Counted from the first letter of the stretch, positions 48,949-58,239 are shown. The stretch: DNA of 63,936 nucleotides from Thiobacillus sp. (GCA_019459055.1 JAIBEI010000026.1:1-63936), one strand, 5' to 3'. Numbers and translations: made by a program. The notes: a model not told the origin generated them from the letters alone.

Positions 48949-50501
48949 ATCCCGATCTTCTCCAGAATTTCCTTCAGTTCCTTGTCCGTCTCCCGCGCCT
49001 CGGCCTCGATGACCTTCAGTTCCTCCACGATCTCCGCGATGGGCCGGTAGGTTTCAGCGTCGCTCGTGCGGATGTAGCGGCTGGGGGAGATGTTGTAGTC
49101 GTTTTTCTTCAGCTCGGCGTGATCGACGATGCGGCTGAGTTTTTCTTCTTCCTTCCACCCGATGAGGGTGTCGGCGAGGCGCTGAATGCCTTCGTCGGTG
49201 ATGAAGTTCTTGGGGTCGCCCTTTGCGAAGACCTGGCTGGCGTTGACGAGGAAGACCTTGCCCTGCCGCTCTTTCGGTTTGGCCCGATTGAGAAAGAGGA
49301 CGATACCCGGGGCGGTGGTGTTGTAGAACAGGTTTTCGGGCAGGTAGAGGACGCTTTCGATGAGGTCGTGGTCGACGAACCACTGTCTGACACCTTTTTC
49401 TTTGTTGGTGCCCGCATTGCCCGATCCGCGGGAGGCGGCGCCGGTGTCGAGCACGACGGCGGCGCGGCCTTTGTCATTGAGGCTGGCGTGCATGTGCTGG
49501 ACCCAGCCCCAGTCGGCGGAGGATTTGCCGGGGAAGCCGGCCCCGGTGGGGAAGCGGTCGAGTTCGTCGTTGTCGTAGTCGGCCTCGGTGAACCAGTCCT
49601 GGTTCCACATGGGATTGGCGACGACGCGGTCGAAGGTACGGAGCTTGCCTTTGCTCCGGAATTTGGGGTTCTTGAAGGTGTCGCCGATCTCGATCTGGCC
49701 TTCCATGTCGTGGATGATCATGTTCATGTTGGCCATGGCCCAGGTCTCGGCGATGTATTCCTGGCCGTAGAGCTTGAGGGGGGCGACGGTGCGCTTTTTG
49801 CCTTTTGCCGCCTCTTCCATCGCGATCTCGCACTTGATCAGCAGGCCGCCGGAGCCGCAGGTGGGGTCGTAGATTTCCATGCCGGGCTCGGGCTGGAGCA
49901 CGCGGGACATGATGGTGCCGACCTCGGGCGGGGTGTAGAACTCGCCGGCGCTCTGGCCGCCGCCTTCGGCGAACTTGCGGATGAGGTATTCGTAACTCTT
50001 GCCGATGATGTCGGCCTCGACGTCGTCGAGCCCGAGGCGCTTGGTGCTGATGGCCTCGATGAGGTTGGAGAGGCGGTCGTCGTCGAGATCGCGCTGGCCG
50101 TGGGTGGTGGCGTTGAAGTCGACGCGGTCGATGATGCCCTGCAGGAGCGGGTTTTCCCGGGCGATAGCCCGCATGTGGGTGGTGACGCCTTCGCCGATCT
50201 TGTCGGAGAGCTTGCGGATGACGGACCAGACCGGCTGTTCGGGATCGTCCGGCACCAGAGGAAGGTAAAAACGGACGAGCTTGTGGTCAGCCTTGGCGAG
50301 CTGGAAGGCCTTCTTGCGCGAGCCGACCTCGGCGGCGATGCGGTTCAGCTCGTCGTCAAAGACGTCGCAGAGGCGCTTGGTGAAGATGAGGGGGAGGATG
50401 TAGTCCTTGTATTTCGGCGCGTCCTTGGCGCCGCGGATGGAACACGCGGCGTCCCAGATCCAGGACTCGAGAGATTTGTCTTTACCGTTATTGCTTGCCA
50501 C
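48945..50501 (-). CDS. hsdM: Type I restriction-modification methylase (HsdM)
   Basis: 518 residues from GTG 50501. N-terminal HsdM helical bundle, then the N6-adenine methylase: SAM motif I DPTCGSGGLLIKCEIA and catalytic motif IV VANPMWNQDWF, where NPMW takes the place of the commoner NPPF/NPPY. GEFYTPPEVGTIMSRVLQPE (before motif I) is highly typical. C-terminal coiled tail pairs with HsdS. First gene of the operon; a 391-bp gap separates it from gmtX. Confidence 0.94.
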   Translation of the reverse strand: MASNNGKDKSLESWIWDAACSIRGAKDAPKYKDYILPLIFTKRLCDVFDDELNRIAAEVGSRKKAFQLAKADHKLVRFYLPLVPDDPEQPVWSVIRKLSDKIGEGVTTHMRAIARENPLLQGIIDRVDFNATTHGQRDLDDDRLSNLIEAISTKRLGLDDVEADIIGKSYEYLIRKFAEGGGQSAGEFYTPPEVGTIMSRVLQPEPGMEIYDPTCGSGGLLIKCEIAMEEAAKGKKRTVAPLKLYGQEYIAETWAMANMNMIIHDMEGQIEIGDTFKNPKFRSKGKLRTFDRVVANPMWNQDWFTEADYDNDELDRFPTGAGFPGKSSADWGWVQHMHASLNDKGRAAVVLDTGAASRGSGNAGTNKEKGVRQWFVDHDLIESVLYLPENLFYNTTAPGIVLFLNRAKPKERQGKVFLVNASQVFAKGDPKNFITDEGIQRLADTLIGWKEEEKLSRIVDHAELKKNDYNISPSRYIRTSDAETYRPIAEIVEELKVIEAEARETDKELKEILEKIGI

Positions 50502-50892
50502 CAGCCCTAAGCCCTTTTTTGTCTGTCGATTTTTTCATTGGGACAGAGTAAGAACGGAGCATCCCGCCATTACCCAAACTGGAAGGTAACTCTGAAGAAC
50601 GGCTTTATGCCGATTGCGGACTATATCAAAGTGGGCATCATTAAACTGCTCTGGCAGATGTCCAGATGGTCATGATGATTACGCTGACCGACTGTTTTGG
50701 CCGGTTGCAGACCTTGGGGCTCTGCCCCAAACCCACGCGCTCGCCGCGTGACAGGGGTGTGGTTAGAAACCCAACCCACCCCTACTACGGAGCATCGTCG
50801 CTCCATCGGCATCAAGGGCTTTCGCGGCATAAGGCGCCCTCCCGCTACGCGGCCCCTCCCATTTATTCCACATCCCTTGACCCCGCCCCCGC
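50502..50892. other. Intergenic region between gmtX and hsdM, with hairpin
   Basis: No gene seen. A perfect 7-bp stem TTGGGGC-TCT-GCCCCAA (50714-50730) and a pyrimidine-rich stretch 50750-50890 lie downstream of gmtX and may end its transcript; no T run follows, so a Rho-independent terminator is not clear. The hsdM promoter should lie between about 50510 and 50700. Confidence 0.5.
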
Positions 50893-51618
50893 TTAGTCGT
50901 CAAGTCGCTCCCGGCCCGCGTCAGGCGTCTGTTCCCACTCGGCCAATTCCCTCGGCAGCGGCGCATTGGCAGTGACCGGCTCGCCCAGGATCTTCCGGAT
51001 CGCTGTGGCAAACCCGATCTTGAAGATCGGACTTCCCTTGTCAGTGAGGATGCGGCCATGCTTGTCCTCCTTCCAGCCTTCTTCCTTCATCAGCTTCTCG
51101 CTGATCGCATGGCGAAGCGCCGCCTTCTCCGTATCTGTAACGCCAAAGTCGGCAGGCAGGTAATCCCCGGAACGAGCCAACTCTGCACGCTCACCGGACT
51201 TGTCGCGGTAGTCGATCACGATATTTGTATGTTGCTTGAGCAGATTCACTTCCCCACGCAGCTTCTTGTTCTCCGCCAGGACTGCGCCCATGACGGAACG
51301 GACGGCCGGGTCGGGAATTCGGTCGAGCACGTCCCACACCAGGTTGTTGGTCGCCTTGCGCACTTTACGGGTCACGCCGCCCGTATGTTCGGCCCACGCC
51401 TTGATCAGCCCCTTGAAGTCATCGCCGGTCTTGTTGTGAATGGTCGATGGTGCCGGGCCACTGCGTCCTTGGGCAATGCGCGAGATCGTCGCCACTGAGA
51501 AGTCCTTGCTGCCCCGCTCGTACTGCTCCCGGCAGATGGCATGAATCAGGTCGAGGTTCTTCTGCTTGCGCGTGTTGGCGTGGGCTTTCAGTTGTTCTAG
51601 CAGTTCGTCGGGATGCAT
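50893..51618 (-). CDS. gmtX: GmtX-like protein of the gamma-mobile-trio
   Basis: 241 residues from ATG 51618, behind AAGGAGC; a GTG at 51624 is an alternative. The N-terminal part (DFSVATISRIAQGRSGPAPS) resembles a helix-turn-helix, as in phage integrase-associated proteins, followed by a helical middle and basic segments. It is the third gene after gmtY and gmtZ with a 2-nt gap. GmtX proteins occur only with the two recombinases and are thought to assist or regulate integration; the biochemical role is not known. Confidence 0.75.
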   Translation of the reverse strand: MHPDELLEQLKAHANTRKQKNLDLIHAICREQYERGSKDFSVATISRIAQGRSGPAPSTIHNKTGDDFKGLIKAWAEHTGGVTRKVRKATNNLVWDVLDRIPDPAVRSVMGAVLAENKKLRGEVNLLKQHTNIVIDYRDKSGERAELARSGDYLPADFGVTDTEKAALRHAISEKLMKEEGWKEDKHGRILTDKGSPIFKIGFATAIRKILGEPVTANAPLPRELAEWEQTPDAGRERLDD

Positions 51619-51620
51619 GG

Positions 51621-54584
51621 TCACGCTCCTTCTTCCATGTAGGCCGGCAGGGATTTCTTGGTCTGCAGATCGCTGAGGATCTGGGTCATCGCCACGCCCT
51701 GGTCGCCTACGCTCTTCAGCGTCGTGATCAGGTCGTCATCCACGATGCCCAGTTCCTTGAGGCGGCCTTGCGCCACAACAAACTCAACGGCGTTTTCGAG
51801 GGAGCCGGCGCGCGACTCGATCAGCTTCATCGTGGCGTTGCCCGCCAGCAGTTGTTGCTCGACGCTGAGCCGGGAGAACAGCAACGGCTTCTTGTTTGCG
51901 TGCAGCAGCGCGTCGAGTAGCTGGGAGCGCCGGATCGCTGGCTGCCGGGCGTCGATCTCGGGATAGATCGTCGCATTGCGGCACTGCACCTCAATCGGGT
52001 GCAGCTCAGATTCGGTGACGGTCAGCGCGGTCTGGATGTCGAACAGCGTGCCGGCTGCGACCAGTTGCAGCCCGTCCTTGGCCGCGTTCTTGTTGATCTG
52101 GATGCAGCGATGGATCAGGCGCTGGATGGCCTGAAGATCGGTGATCCAGCGGTCCAGCGTCTGGGTTTCTGCTTCGAGCAGCGCCGAATGCTTTTCAAGG
52201 TCGACGGCCTCGGTAAAGAGGCGGCCCGTGGCTTCGCACTCCGCGCGGCGCTCTTCCATGGCCGCCACCTGTTCGGTAAAGCTGTTGTAGCGCTCTGCCG
52301 CCAGCATCGCCTGGTAGGCGATGTGGTTGAACTTCGCGTTGAGCGCGTGTAACCAAGCGGGGCCCGTGAGGAAGAACCGGCAGCGGATGCAGTTGCGCTC
52401 ATGGGGATAGCCAGGGACGGGGCCGTAGTCTTTTCGATCCTTTACTTCGCTGATCTTTTTGCCGCCAACGTCGCACATGGCGCAGCCCACCGGACAGAGG
52501 CCCTTGTCATCGAAGACGAAGCCCGCCTCGCTCTTTTGGTTTATGGCCGCCGTGACGCCATCTTGCGAGACGCTGGCAAAGCGCTGGTTGATCTCGTCGC
52601 GCCCATGCCGCATCAGGAATGTCTTGTGGCCCCGCGCTTCGTTTTCGGTCATCTTGTGTTCGGCGTCGGCCATCAGCTTGTTCATGTGGTCGATGCCGAT
52701 CTTGGTGTAGTAGATGGTCTGGATCAGGCCGTGGTGGCCCGCGATCAGCTTGGACACGACCTCGATGGGCAGGCCGCCTTCCATGATCAGGCCGGTGATC
52801 AGCGAGACGCGCAGCGCGTGGAGCGGGAAGTAGGTTCCGTCGCCGTTTGGGTCGACGAGGCGGATCGGATTACCGAGAGCGTCCTTTTCTTCTTTTTGGG
52901 CGAGTTCCGCTTCCAGGCGGCCCAGGAGCTTGTACCAGAGAGTCGACAGCGCACTGTCAGGCACCGGCTTGGCCCTGTCCCGGCCCTCCGCCGCCGCGTT
53001 GCGGAACAGGAAGAAGGCGGGGCTGCGTTCGGCAAGTATCGCGTCGGCCGGGCGCGCGCTGAAATACCGGGCTTCCAGTTCGGTCCACGGCATCGCCGCT
53101 TCGACCGGGTTGTGGCGCTCCTGCCAATTGCGCAACTTTTCCAGCCAGTAGAGCAACTCAATGTTGGTCCACGGGATGACGTAGCCCTTTTTATCCTCAG
53201 GCTTGTTGATGTCGGCGGTCTTGTTGGTATTGATGAAGAACCCTGTCCCTTGCCCGCCGGCGTCCCGGTGGAACACCCCGCGCTGGCAGGGACGCGCTTC
53301 GCTCCCCAAGGTAAACGGCGTGTCGTTGAGCTCGAAACGGCCGCCCTGCGCATCCCAAACGTAGCGCCAAGTATCGCCCTCGCCCGAGTCGAGGAAGCGG
53401 ACCTGGTGAGTGCGCAGCGCAACTTCGAGCTTGACATAGAGCACCACCGCGCGCACCGGGGACCAGATTTCGGTCACGACTTCCGGGAGGTTGTTGTTTT
53501 TTCGTTCCCTCCGGCCCGGTCTGCGTTCGCGCCACGCGCAGTCGGGATCGTCTCGATTGACGAGGGTCGGATCGACGACGAACCAGTCACCACCAGGGCC
53601 GGCCGAATCCGTGGCCACCTGCGCCCATGTCCAGGCTTGGAAGTTCCGCCCCTCGGCCAGCATCTTCCGGAGCTTGCGAATGTAGAGCATCGGGAGGGCG
53701 TTCTTGACCGTCTCGCTGGGCGCGCCGATTCCCGCTACGGACAGGCGCTCGATGGAGTTGTGGAACACGGCCGGCACCACGCGCTCGCCATGCTCGCCCT
53801 CGACGGAGAGCTTTTTCAGAAGCACCCAGTCGATGAAGTCGGCGACATGAGTGTTTTGCTTGATTAGGAGTGCTGTGGGCTTTTCGTTGGCGGCGCCCTT
53901 GGTGGACCAGCGCTTGGCTTTCGTATTCACCAGAGAGTCGATGAACGCCGGCTTGGTTGTCGTTCGTTTCAGGAACTCCAGCGGGTCGCGCGGCAGATCC
54001 TGCGCGATCAGGTAGCGGGTTAAGAACGCCTCCACGGACCTGTTGCGAAACCCTTGATTTTCCCGCACGGTCTGGATGTACTCCGCGGCATACGCCACCC
54101 AGGCCACCATACGCGGATCGATCGTCAGCACATGGCGAAACGTCAGGTCGCCCTGCTTGCCGTGTTTTTTGTAACCCTTGCGCGGAAACGGGTTGCGCCA
54201 CTGGGCGGGAACGACCCGGTACCCGTCGGCATCCGGTGCCGAGAATTTTTCGCGCAAGACCCAGTCGATGAAGTCGCTGACCCAATCGTGCATCTGTTGC
54301 GCATAGGCCTCGCTCACTGAGTCCAGTCCGAGCACAGCCCACAGGTCGGGCACCTGCTTGCCCGCATCCAGCAAGCGACGGGGCGATTTGTCGAGACTCT
54401 GTCCGTGCAGGTAGGTGACGAAGAAGGCAATGAGACCTAACTTCGCGTGCGGCGACCGTTTTGTTAGCGTCCACCATTCAGCCGCCAGACCCTGCCACTC
54501 CTCGAAGGTCGGGTCCAGCGCCAGCAGGAAGCGGAACTCGGGGTCGAATTGCAGGCCCGTGCCTTTGATTTTTGAGCCTGCCAT
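51621..54584 (-). CDS. gmtZ: GmtZ-like large integrase of the gamma-mobile-trio
   Basis: 987 residues. A tyrosine-recombinase core lies near 585-630: R592 in LHALRVSLITGLI, HH617-618 in AGHHGLIQ and Tyr 625/626 in TIYYTKIG, in the right order but with an unusual His pair instead of HxxR. After it is a Cys-rich segment (GLCPVGCAMC, then NCIRCRFF) likely to bind zinc. N- and C-terminal thirds are helical. It begins directly after the gmtY stop with GAGGAGG as RBS. Recognised as the large partner of GmtY in the gamma-mobile-trio set. Confidence 0.78.
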   Translation of the reverse strand: MAGSKIKGTGLQFDPEFRFLLALDPTFEEWQGLAAEWWTLTKRSPHAKLGLIAFFVTYLHGQSLDKSPRRLLDAGKQVPDLWAVLGLDSVSEAYAQQMHDWVSDFIDWVLREKFSAPDADGYRVVPAQWRNPFPRKGYKKHGKQGDLTFRHVLTIDPRMVAWVAYAAEYIQTVRENQGFRNRSVEAFLTRYLIAQDLPRDPLEFLKRTTTKPAFIDSLVNTKAKRWSTKGAANEKPTALLIKQNTHVADFIDWVLLKKLSVEGEHGERVVPAVFHNSIERLSVAGIGAPSETVKNALPMLYIRKLRKMLAEGRNFQAWTWAQVATDSAGPGGDWFVVDPTLVNRDDPDCAWRERRPGRRERKNNNLPEVVTEIWSPVRAVVLYVKLEVALRTHQVRFLDSGEGDTWRYVWDAQGGRFELNDTPFTLGSEARPCQRGVFHRDAGGQGTGFFINTNKTADINKPEDKKGYVIPWTNIELLYWLEKLRNWQERHNPVEAAMPWTELEARYFSARPADAILAERSPAFFLFRNAAAEGRDRAKPVPDSALSTLWYKLLGRLEAELAQKEEKDALGNPIRLVDPNGDGTYFPLHALRVSLITGLIMEGGLPIEVVSKLIAGHHGLIQTIYYTKIGIDHMNKLMADAEHKMTENEARGHKTFLMRHGRDEINQRFASVSQDGVTAAINQKSEAGFVFDDKGLCPVGCAMCDVGGKKISEVKDRKDYGPVPGYPHERNCIRCRFFLTGPAWLHALNAKFNHIAYQAMLAAERYNSFTEQVAAMEERRAECEATGRLFTEAVDLEKHSALLEAETQTLDRWITDLQAIQRLIHRCIQINKNAAKDGLQLVAAGTLFDIQTALTVTESELHPIEVQCRNATIYPEIDARQPAIRRSQLLDALLHANKKPLLFSRLSVEQQLLAGNATMKLIESRAGSLENAVEFVVAQGRLKELGIVDDDLITTLKSVGDQGVAMTQILSDLQTKKSLPAYMEEGA

Positions 54585-56054
54585 TTACGGCCTCCTCAGT
54601 TTTGGGTTGGGGCCGGTCAGGAGGCCCAATGGGTCGATATCCTCGAAGCCATAGCTTGAGAAGTCGGGCCGCGCCAATGGCGTGCCGGACCCCATCCGTT
54701 GCGAGGCGGCTTCGATCATTCGGTTGACCTTCTGCATGTCCGGTTCGGTGTAGACCACCTGCGATTCGAGCGACTTGTGGTGCAGCGCCTTCTTGCGGGC
54801 GAGCGGGTCAAGCTCGTAGTCGGTGATCCGCTGACCATAGCCATGGCGATGGCCGTGCACACTGGTGCCGAGCATCTTGGCGACGACCAAGCCGATGCGT
54901 TCCACCGCGCGGGCGTGCTGCCCCATAAAGTCGTTGATGGCGTAGGGCTTGCCGGTCACGGTGACGAAGGCAAACGGGTGGTCGCAACGCAGGCGCGAGC
55001 GCTGCGCCATATAGAGCACCCACAATTTCATGAACAACTCCCCGGCCCAAGTCGGGCACCAGAACACTGGCATGAATTTCCCCTCGGCCTCGACCACGTT
55101 GTCCTTCCAGCCGGCATGCATCGCCGCCGTCGAGTAATACAGGTTGCGGGGTGCCAGACCATGCTTGCCCTTGAGGTAGGCTGCGCGGTTGCACTCGATC
55201 GGCTTGCCCTTGGCATCAAGCCAGTCCGGCGGGGCCAGTCCTTCTTCGGGATGGAAGACGCGCACATAGGCGCGTTCGGGATGGTACGGGTCGGGCACCA
55301 CGTCATGGACGAACAAGTGGAACGGCTCGCTGACGCGCAGGCCGCCAAAGTTCATCAGCATGGTGATCAGGATATCGCGGAGGTTCAGTCGCTCTTCCAG
55401 CCGCGGGCTGTTCTGCTTGCCAGGCACGATGAAACCCTTGAACAACAGGTCTTCGATGCGATCCTGAGGGAAGTGCTTCACGGCGCCCCGGTCCACGACG
55501 GGAGTTTTCTTGACCAGGGTTTGGCGTGCGCGCTTGTTTTGCAACGCGGCCGCGTCGTAGTCGACCGAATGGGAGAAGATCGAATGGTTCCGCCGTTTTT
55601 CCCAGGCAGCCCAAGCCAGTAGTTCCTCGCTCTTGGTGGCTTCGCGCCATGGATTGAGGGGTTGCGTCTGCTGTTGCTTGGCCATCCAGTCGGAGAACTC
55701 CGAGAGAAGGTTGGTGAGCTGCCGGATCAGCGGCGTGTTCTTTCCCATCCAGTACAGTTGGCCAGGATCGTGCCCTTCGCCATCAGCGGTGCCGGTGTAG
55801 AGGCGTGCGACGAAGGACTCGAACAAGTCTTCTGGCCGACTGAAATGCTGGTGGTTGGCGCTCATGTAGTCGAGTAGCAGCCCTACGGCCTGGACAAGCT
55901 TCTGCTTCCAGCTTGCGCTCTTGAAGCGTGCCTTCTTGAGCATGTAATCCACGAGCGGCGTGAGCACGCCATACTCGGTCAGGATCACAGGGATTTCGGC
56001 ATAGTGACCATGGCTGTCCTTGTACACACGGGCGCGAACGGTGACGTGGTCCAT
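54585..56054 (-). CDS. gmtY: GmtY-like tyrosine recombinase of the gamma-mobile-trio
   Basis: 489 residues. Catalytic residues of a tyrosine recombinase are present: R240 in NFGGLRVSEPF, H400-GH-R403-H404, a second His in LHHKSLESQ and Tyr435 in VVYTEPD. The N-terminal half (about 40-190) fits a SAM-like core-binding domain. It is expected to cut and rejoin the element's ends. Start ATG 56054 follows GGAGGG and overlaps the stop of a 39-codon ORF as TGATG. It is followed immediately by gmtZ and gmtX, forming one operon. Confidence 0.85.
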   Translation of the reverse strand: MDHVTVRARVYKDSHGHYAEIPVILTEYGVLTPLVDYMLKKARFKSASWKQKLVQAVGLLLDYMSANHQHFSRPEDLFESFVARLYTGTADGEGHDPGQLYWMGKNTPLIRQLTNLLSEFSDWMAKQQQTQPLNPWREATKSEELLAWAAWEKRRNHSIFSHSVDYDAAALQNKRARQTLVKKTPVVDRGAVKHFPQDRIEDLLFKGFIVPGKQNSPRLEERLNLRDILITMLMNFGGLRVSEPFHLFVHDVVPDPYHPERAYVRVFHPEEGLAPPDWLDAKGKPIECNRAAYLKGKHGLAPRNLYYSTAAMHAGWKDNVVEAEGKFMPVFWCPTWAGELFMKLWVLYMAQRSRLRCDHPFAFVTVTGKPYAINDFMGQHARAVERIGLVVAKMLGTSVHGHRHGYGQRITDYELDPLARKKALHHKSLESQVVYTEPDMQKVNRMIEAASQRMGSGTPLARPDFSSYGFEDIDPLGLLTGPNPKLRRP

Positions 56055-56173
56055 CAGGCCATGCCCTCCAGAATCTCGTTGAACAGCGCGCCGAGCGCGA
56101 CATGCCTCCGCGCCGCATGGGGTAGGGCTTCGACCGCTGCCTTGGCGGCCGCTGTATTGCCCACGAAAATCAC
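56054..56173 (-). CDS. Small ORF coupled to gmtY
   Basis: 39 codons from GTG 56173 (MIFVGNTAAAKAAVEALPHA...), with GAGGCG just before it. The stop overlaps the gmtY start as TGATG, a coupling signal. The frame stays open further upstream without a better start, so the true N-terminus may be earlier. Helical peptide ending LFNEILEGMA. Not recognised; it could be a fourth, short component of the recombinase operon. Confidence 0.4.
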   Translation of the reverse strand: MIFVGNTAAAKAAVEALPHAARRHVALGALFNEILEGMA

Positions 56174-56226
56174 CTGCGCCTCACGAACACTGATTTCGCG
56201 GCTCCAGCGAGGGAGCGGAGAGCCGG

Positions 56227-56505
56227 CTAGAGGCTCGCCGACGGCGGAATATCGGGAACTGGCGAAGAAAGTTCCGGCACGTTGGCGACCGCGATATAGC
56301 GAACCACCTCGAAACTGAAGTAATAAACGGAGTCTTCATCCGGATCGTAGTGATAATCGTCTTCGTACTCGATAACGCGCAGCAATTCGTTACTACTATC
56401 CAAGTCACAGCGAGACCCAGCAGCAGTCTCGCCCTGAGCAACATGCCCAGGCATGAGGCACCACTGGTTGAGGTATGCTAGAAGATTGAAACAGGGGTAG
56501 TTCAC
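56227..56505 (-). CDS. Hypothetical small acidic protein
   Basis: 92 residues from GTG 56505, which has a strong AAGGAG site. Acidic centre IEYEDDYHYDPDEDSVYYF, several Cys near the N-terminus (CFNLLAYLNQWC), no transmembrane segment. No family recognised. A palindrome with half-site GTGTAACT lies 90-110 bp upstream, shared with the gene at 57379. It reads towards the gmtY operon. Confidence 0.5.
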   Translation of the reverse strand: MNYPCFNLLAYLNQWCLMPGHVAQGETAAGSRCDLDSSNELLRVIEYEDDYHYDPDEDSVYYFSFEVVRYIAVANVPELSSPVPDIPPSASL

Positions 56506-56898
56506 AAGGCGCTCCTTAGTTGTTAGCAGTGAGTGGCACTGACAGTTCTTACCGTATAACAACCTTGCGAACTTCGAAAGCACCCGAAAGCAAAAAGTGT
56601 ACCTATAGTTACACAACTAGTACGAAGTTACTATCGCACCAGGTGGCGCTAGCTATTACGCACGCCATAGCCCTGCTCAGCAACCAGAACAAGCCTGCCC
56701 TCGATGCACCGTCACCGGGCTGGCTTGGCCATCACAGCGACCGGCCAAGAGTCCGCCAGTCCGACTCTGGAACAACAACCACGTGGACGAGGAATACGAC
56801 CCCTCCTTTCTGAGAGATCTCGAATCCCTGATACCCGGCTAGTAGTCCGACGTCTATCGAGAGCCATCTGGCTAAGCACCAACGAGACGGTTTGCCGC
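56506..56898. other. Intergenic region with operator-like palindrome
   Basis: No credible gene. Contains the near-palindrome at 56597-56614 upstream of the small acidic gene; the rest shows no repeat or RNA structure that I can identify. Confidence 0.5.
56597..56614. promoter_or_regulatory. Operator-like palindrome, copy 1
   Basis: GTGTACCTATAGTTACAC; on the minus strand GTGTAACTATAGGTACAC. 16 of 18 positions are palindromic. It shares the GTGTAACT half-site and spacing with copy 2 at 58222-58239, and lies upstream of the minus-strand gene starting at 56505. Confidence 0.5.
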
Positions 56899-57348
56899 CT
56901 AGTAAAAGAACTCAGGAATGCCCAGAAACGGACCCGCTCCCCTTTGGTTGAGAAAAACGCATACATGAAGGAGCAGATGCACTGACGGCTCGAACGATCG
57001 CGGCCCCACTACGCGATAGAGGGAGTTCTCCGTATGCACGAGGCCTGTGTCAAGGTCGATCGCCTTTACCGTCGAGGACATCCAGGATTGCCCAGTTCCT
57101 TCCACACCCCCCAGCAACTTCGGAACCGACTGCATCTTTCCGCCGGCCGTTGCGTGCATCATCAGAACGTTCCACCCCTCCAGCGTGTGCCGAACCGGCC
57201 CACCCGATGGAATATCACGCTCCAGTGACTTCATCTCCTCGGCGGTCGCGAAGGCCAGCCGAAACTTGTCTCGGTTAGCCCGGACGATCTCGTCCAGACT
57301 CTGGGGTAGCAGGTCCTGCAGGTGGAAGACTTTCGGATCCTCATTCAT
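56899..57348 (-). CDS. Hypothetical protein
   Basis: 149 residues from ATG 57348 (MNEDPKVFHLQDLLPQSLDE). No transmembrane segment or known motif. It contains a Gly/Thr-rich central part (ATAGGKMQSVPKLLGGVEG) and a hydrophobic C-terminal helix (HLLLHVCVFLNQRG). It follows the 266-residue gene by 30 nt on the same strand, so the two are likely co-transcribed. Codon usage is less GC-biased than the backbone. Confidence 0.5.
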   Translation of the reverse strand: MNEDPKVFHLQDLLPQSLDEIVRANRDKFRLAFATAEEMKSLERDIPSGGPVRHTLEGWNVLMMHATAGGKMQSVPKLLGGVEGTGQSWMSSTVKAIDLDTGLVHTENSLYRVVGPRSFEPSVHLLLHVCVFLNQRGAGPFLGIPEFFY

Positions 57349-57378
57349 TTCGACAGGCCCTAGCGGCAATGCCCGGCA

Positions 57379-58179
57379 TCAGGCAACGTAGCTCACGCCG
57401 CGCTTAGCCAACGCGAAACGTACGGCGTAAGGACAATCCACAGCGCGTGAGGGAGGTAACGGCTGGCCGCCCTCTGCTGCAATCCAGCCGTTCGGGTAGG
57501 AAAACCAGGCTGCGATGGACCATGGGTCTGCATCAGATGCAAACGCCCGGATCACATCAGCAATAACCGGCCAGGGTTTGTAGTCATCGTGCAGTTGATA
57601 CCGTGCGACGTGCTGCTGCCCTTCGTAGCTGACAGCGAAGATCCGGCCCTGCTCGAGCCAGTCGCGGGCCTCCGCACGGATGGCAGACAGCTGTTCCAAG
57701 GTCAGCCACTCGGCCTTAGCGATGATGTCGGCGTGGGTCTCTGCTACCCCAAGCCACTCAAACGCTTGCTGGATGGCGAAGTTCTCGGCCAGCGCGCCGG
57801 AACTGTACTGCAGCGAGTGCAATATGGTCGCTTGTCCGCCATGCGGGTCTGGGCTTAGGCCGTCCGGGTGCAATAGCAGCCAAACCGTAGCTGGCCGGCT
57901 CGTGACAACGATTGACAGCATCCGTCCGCCCGGAGCCTCGCGAGTAGTGATCAGGCGCATTGGTGCGGCGGCAAAATCTTGATGCCCGTCCGGCCTAGCC
58001 ACTTGCGCCGTAAAAGCACACCGGGCGGCTGCATAGAACGCACTATCCGCCGCCTCGATCATCTCCAGTGGCCCGGAATCCCACCAAGTGCCGTCGAAAT
58101 CAGCTGAAGTGCTGTAGTGCGCTCCATTTTGCGCACGCCAGCCTGTGTAAAACCCGACAAGTGAGAAAAGCTCGGTCAT
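57379..58179 (-). CDS. Hypothetical protein
   Basis: 266 residues (MTELFSLVGFYTGWRAQNGA...), soluble, Trp/Ala-rich, with no signal peptide. The C-terminal segment DPWSIAAWFSYPNGWIAAEGG recalls the DUF2384/MbcA-ParS C-terminal pattern of some antitoxins, but the key GGxxP...L spacing is not convincing, so I do not assign it. The start has the GTGTAACT palindrome 43-60 bp upstream, giving likely self-standing regulation. Partner 30 nt downstream is also unknown. Confidence 0.55.
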   Translation of the reverse strand: MTELFSLVGFYTGWRAQNGAHYSTSADFDGTWWDSGPLEMIEAADSAFYAAARCAFTAQVARPDGHQDFAAAPMRLITTREAPGGRMLSIVVTSRPATVWLLLHPDGLSPDPHGGQATILHSLQYSSGALAENFAIQQAFEWLGVAETHADIIAKAEWLTLEQLSAIRAEARDWLEQGRIFAVSYEGQQHVARYQLHDDYKPWPVIADVIRAFASDADPWSIAAWFSYPNGWIAAEGGQPLPPSRAVDCPYAVRFALAKRGVSYVA

Positions 58180-58221
58180 TTACGTAGTCTAGCGAGCCGC
58201 CTGAACCAGCGGGGACCACAT

Positions 58222-58239
58222 GTGTAACTTGAGTTACAG
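58222..58239. promoter_or_regulatory. Operator-like palindrome, copy 2
   Basis: GTGTAACTTGAGTTACAG; TGTAACT and AGTTACA form the arms around a 2-bp centre. Same half-site and length as the palindrome at 56597-56614, and lies 43 bp before the start of the 266-residue gene. A common regulator is likely. Confidence 0.55.

Noticed and set aside
57379-58179. DUF2384/MbcA-ParS antitoxin assignment
   Set aside because: The C-terminal WFSYPNGWIAAEGG segment is only loosely similar, and the protein is much longer than typical antitoxins; no neighbouring RES toxin.
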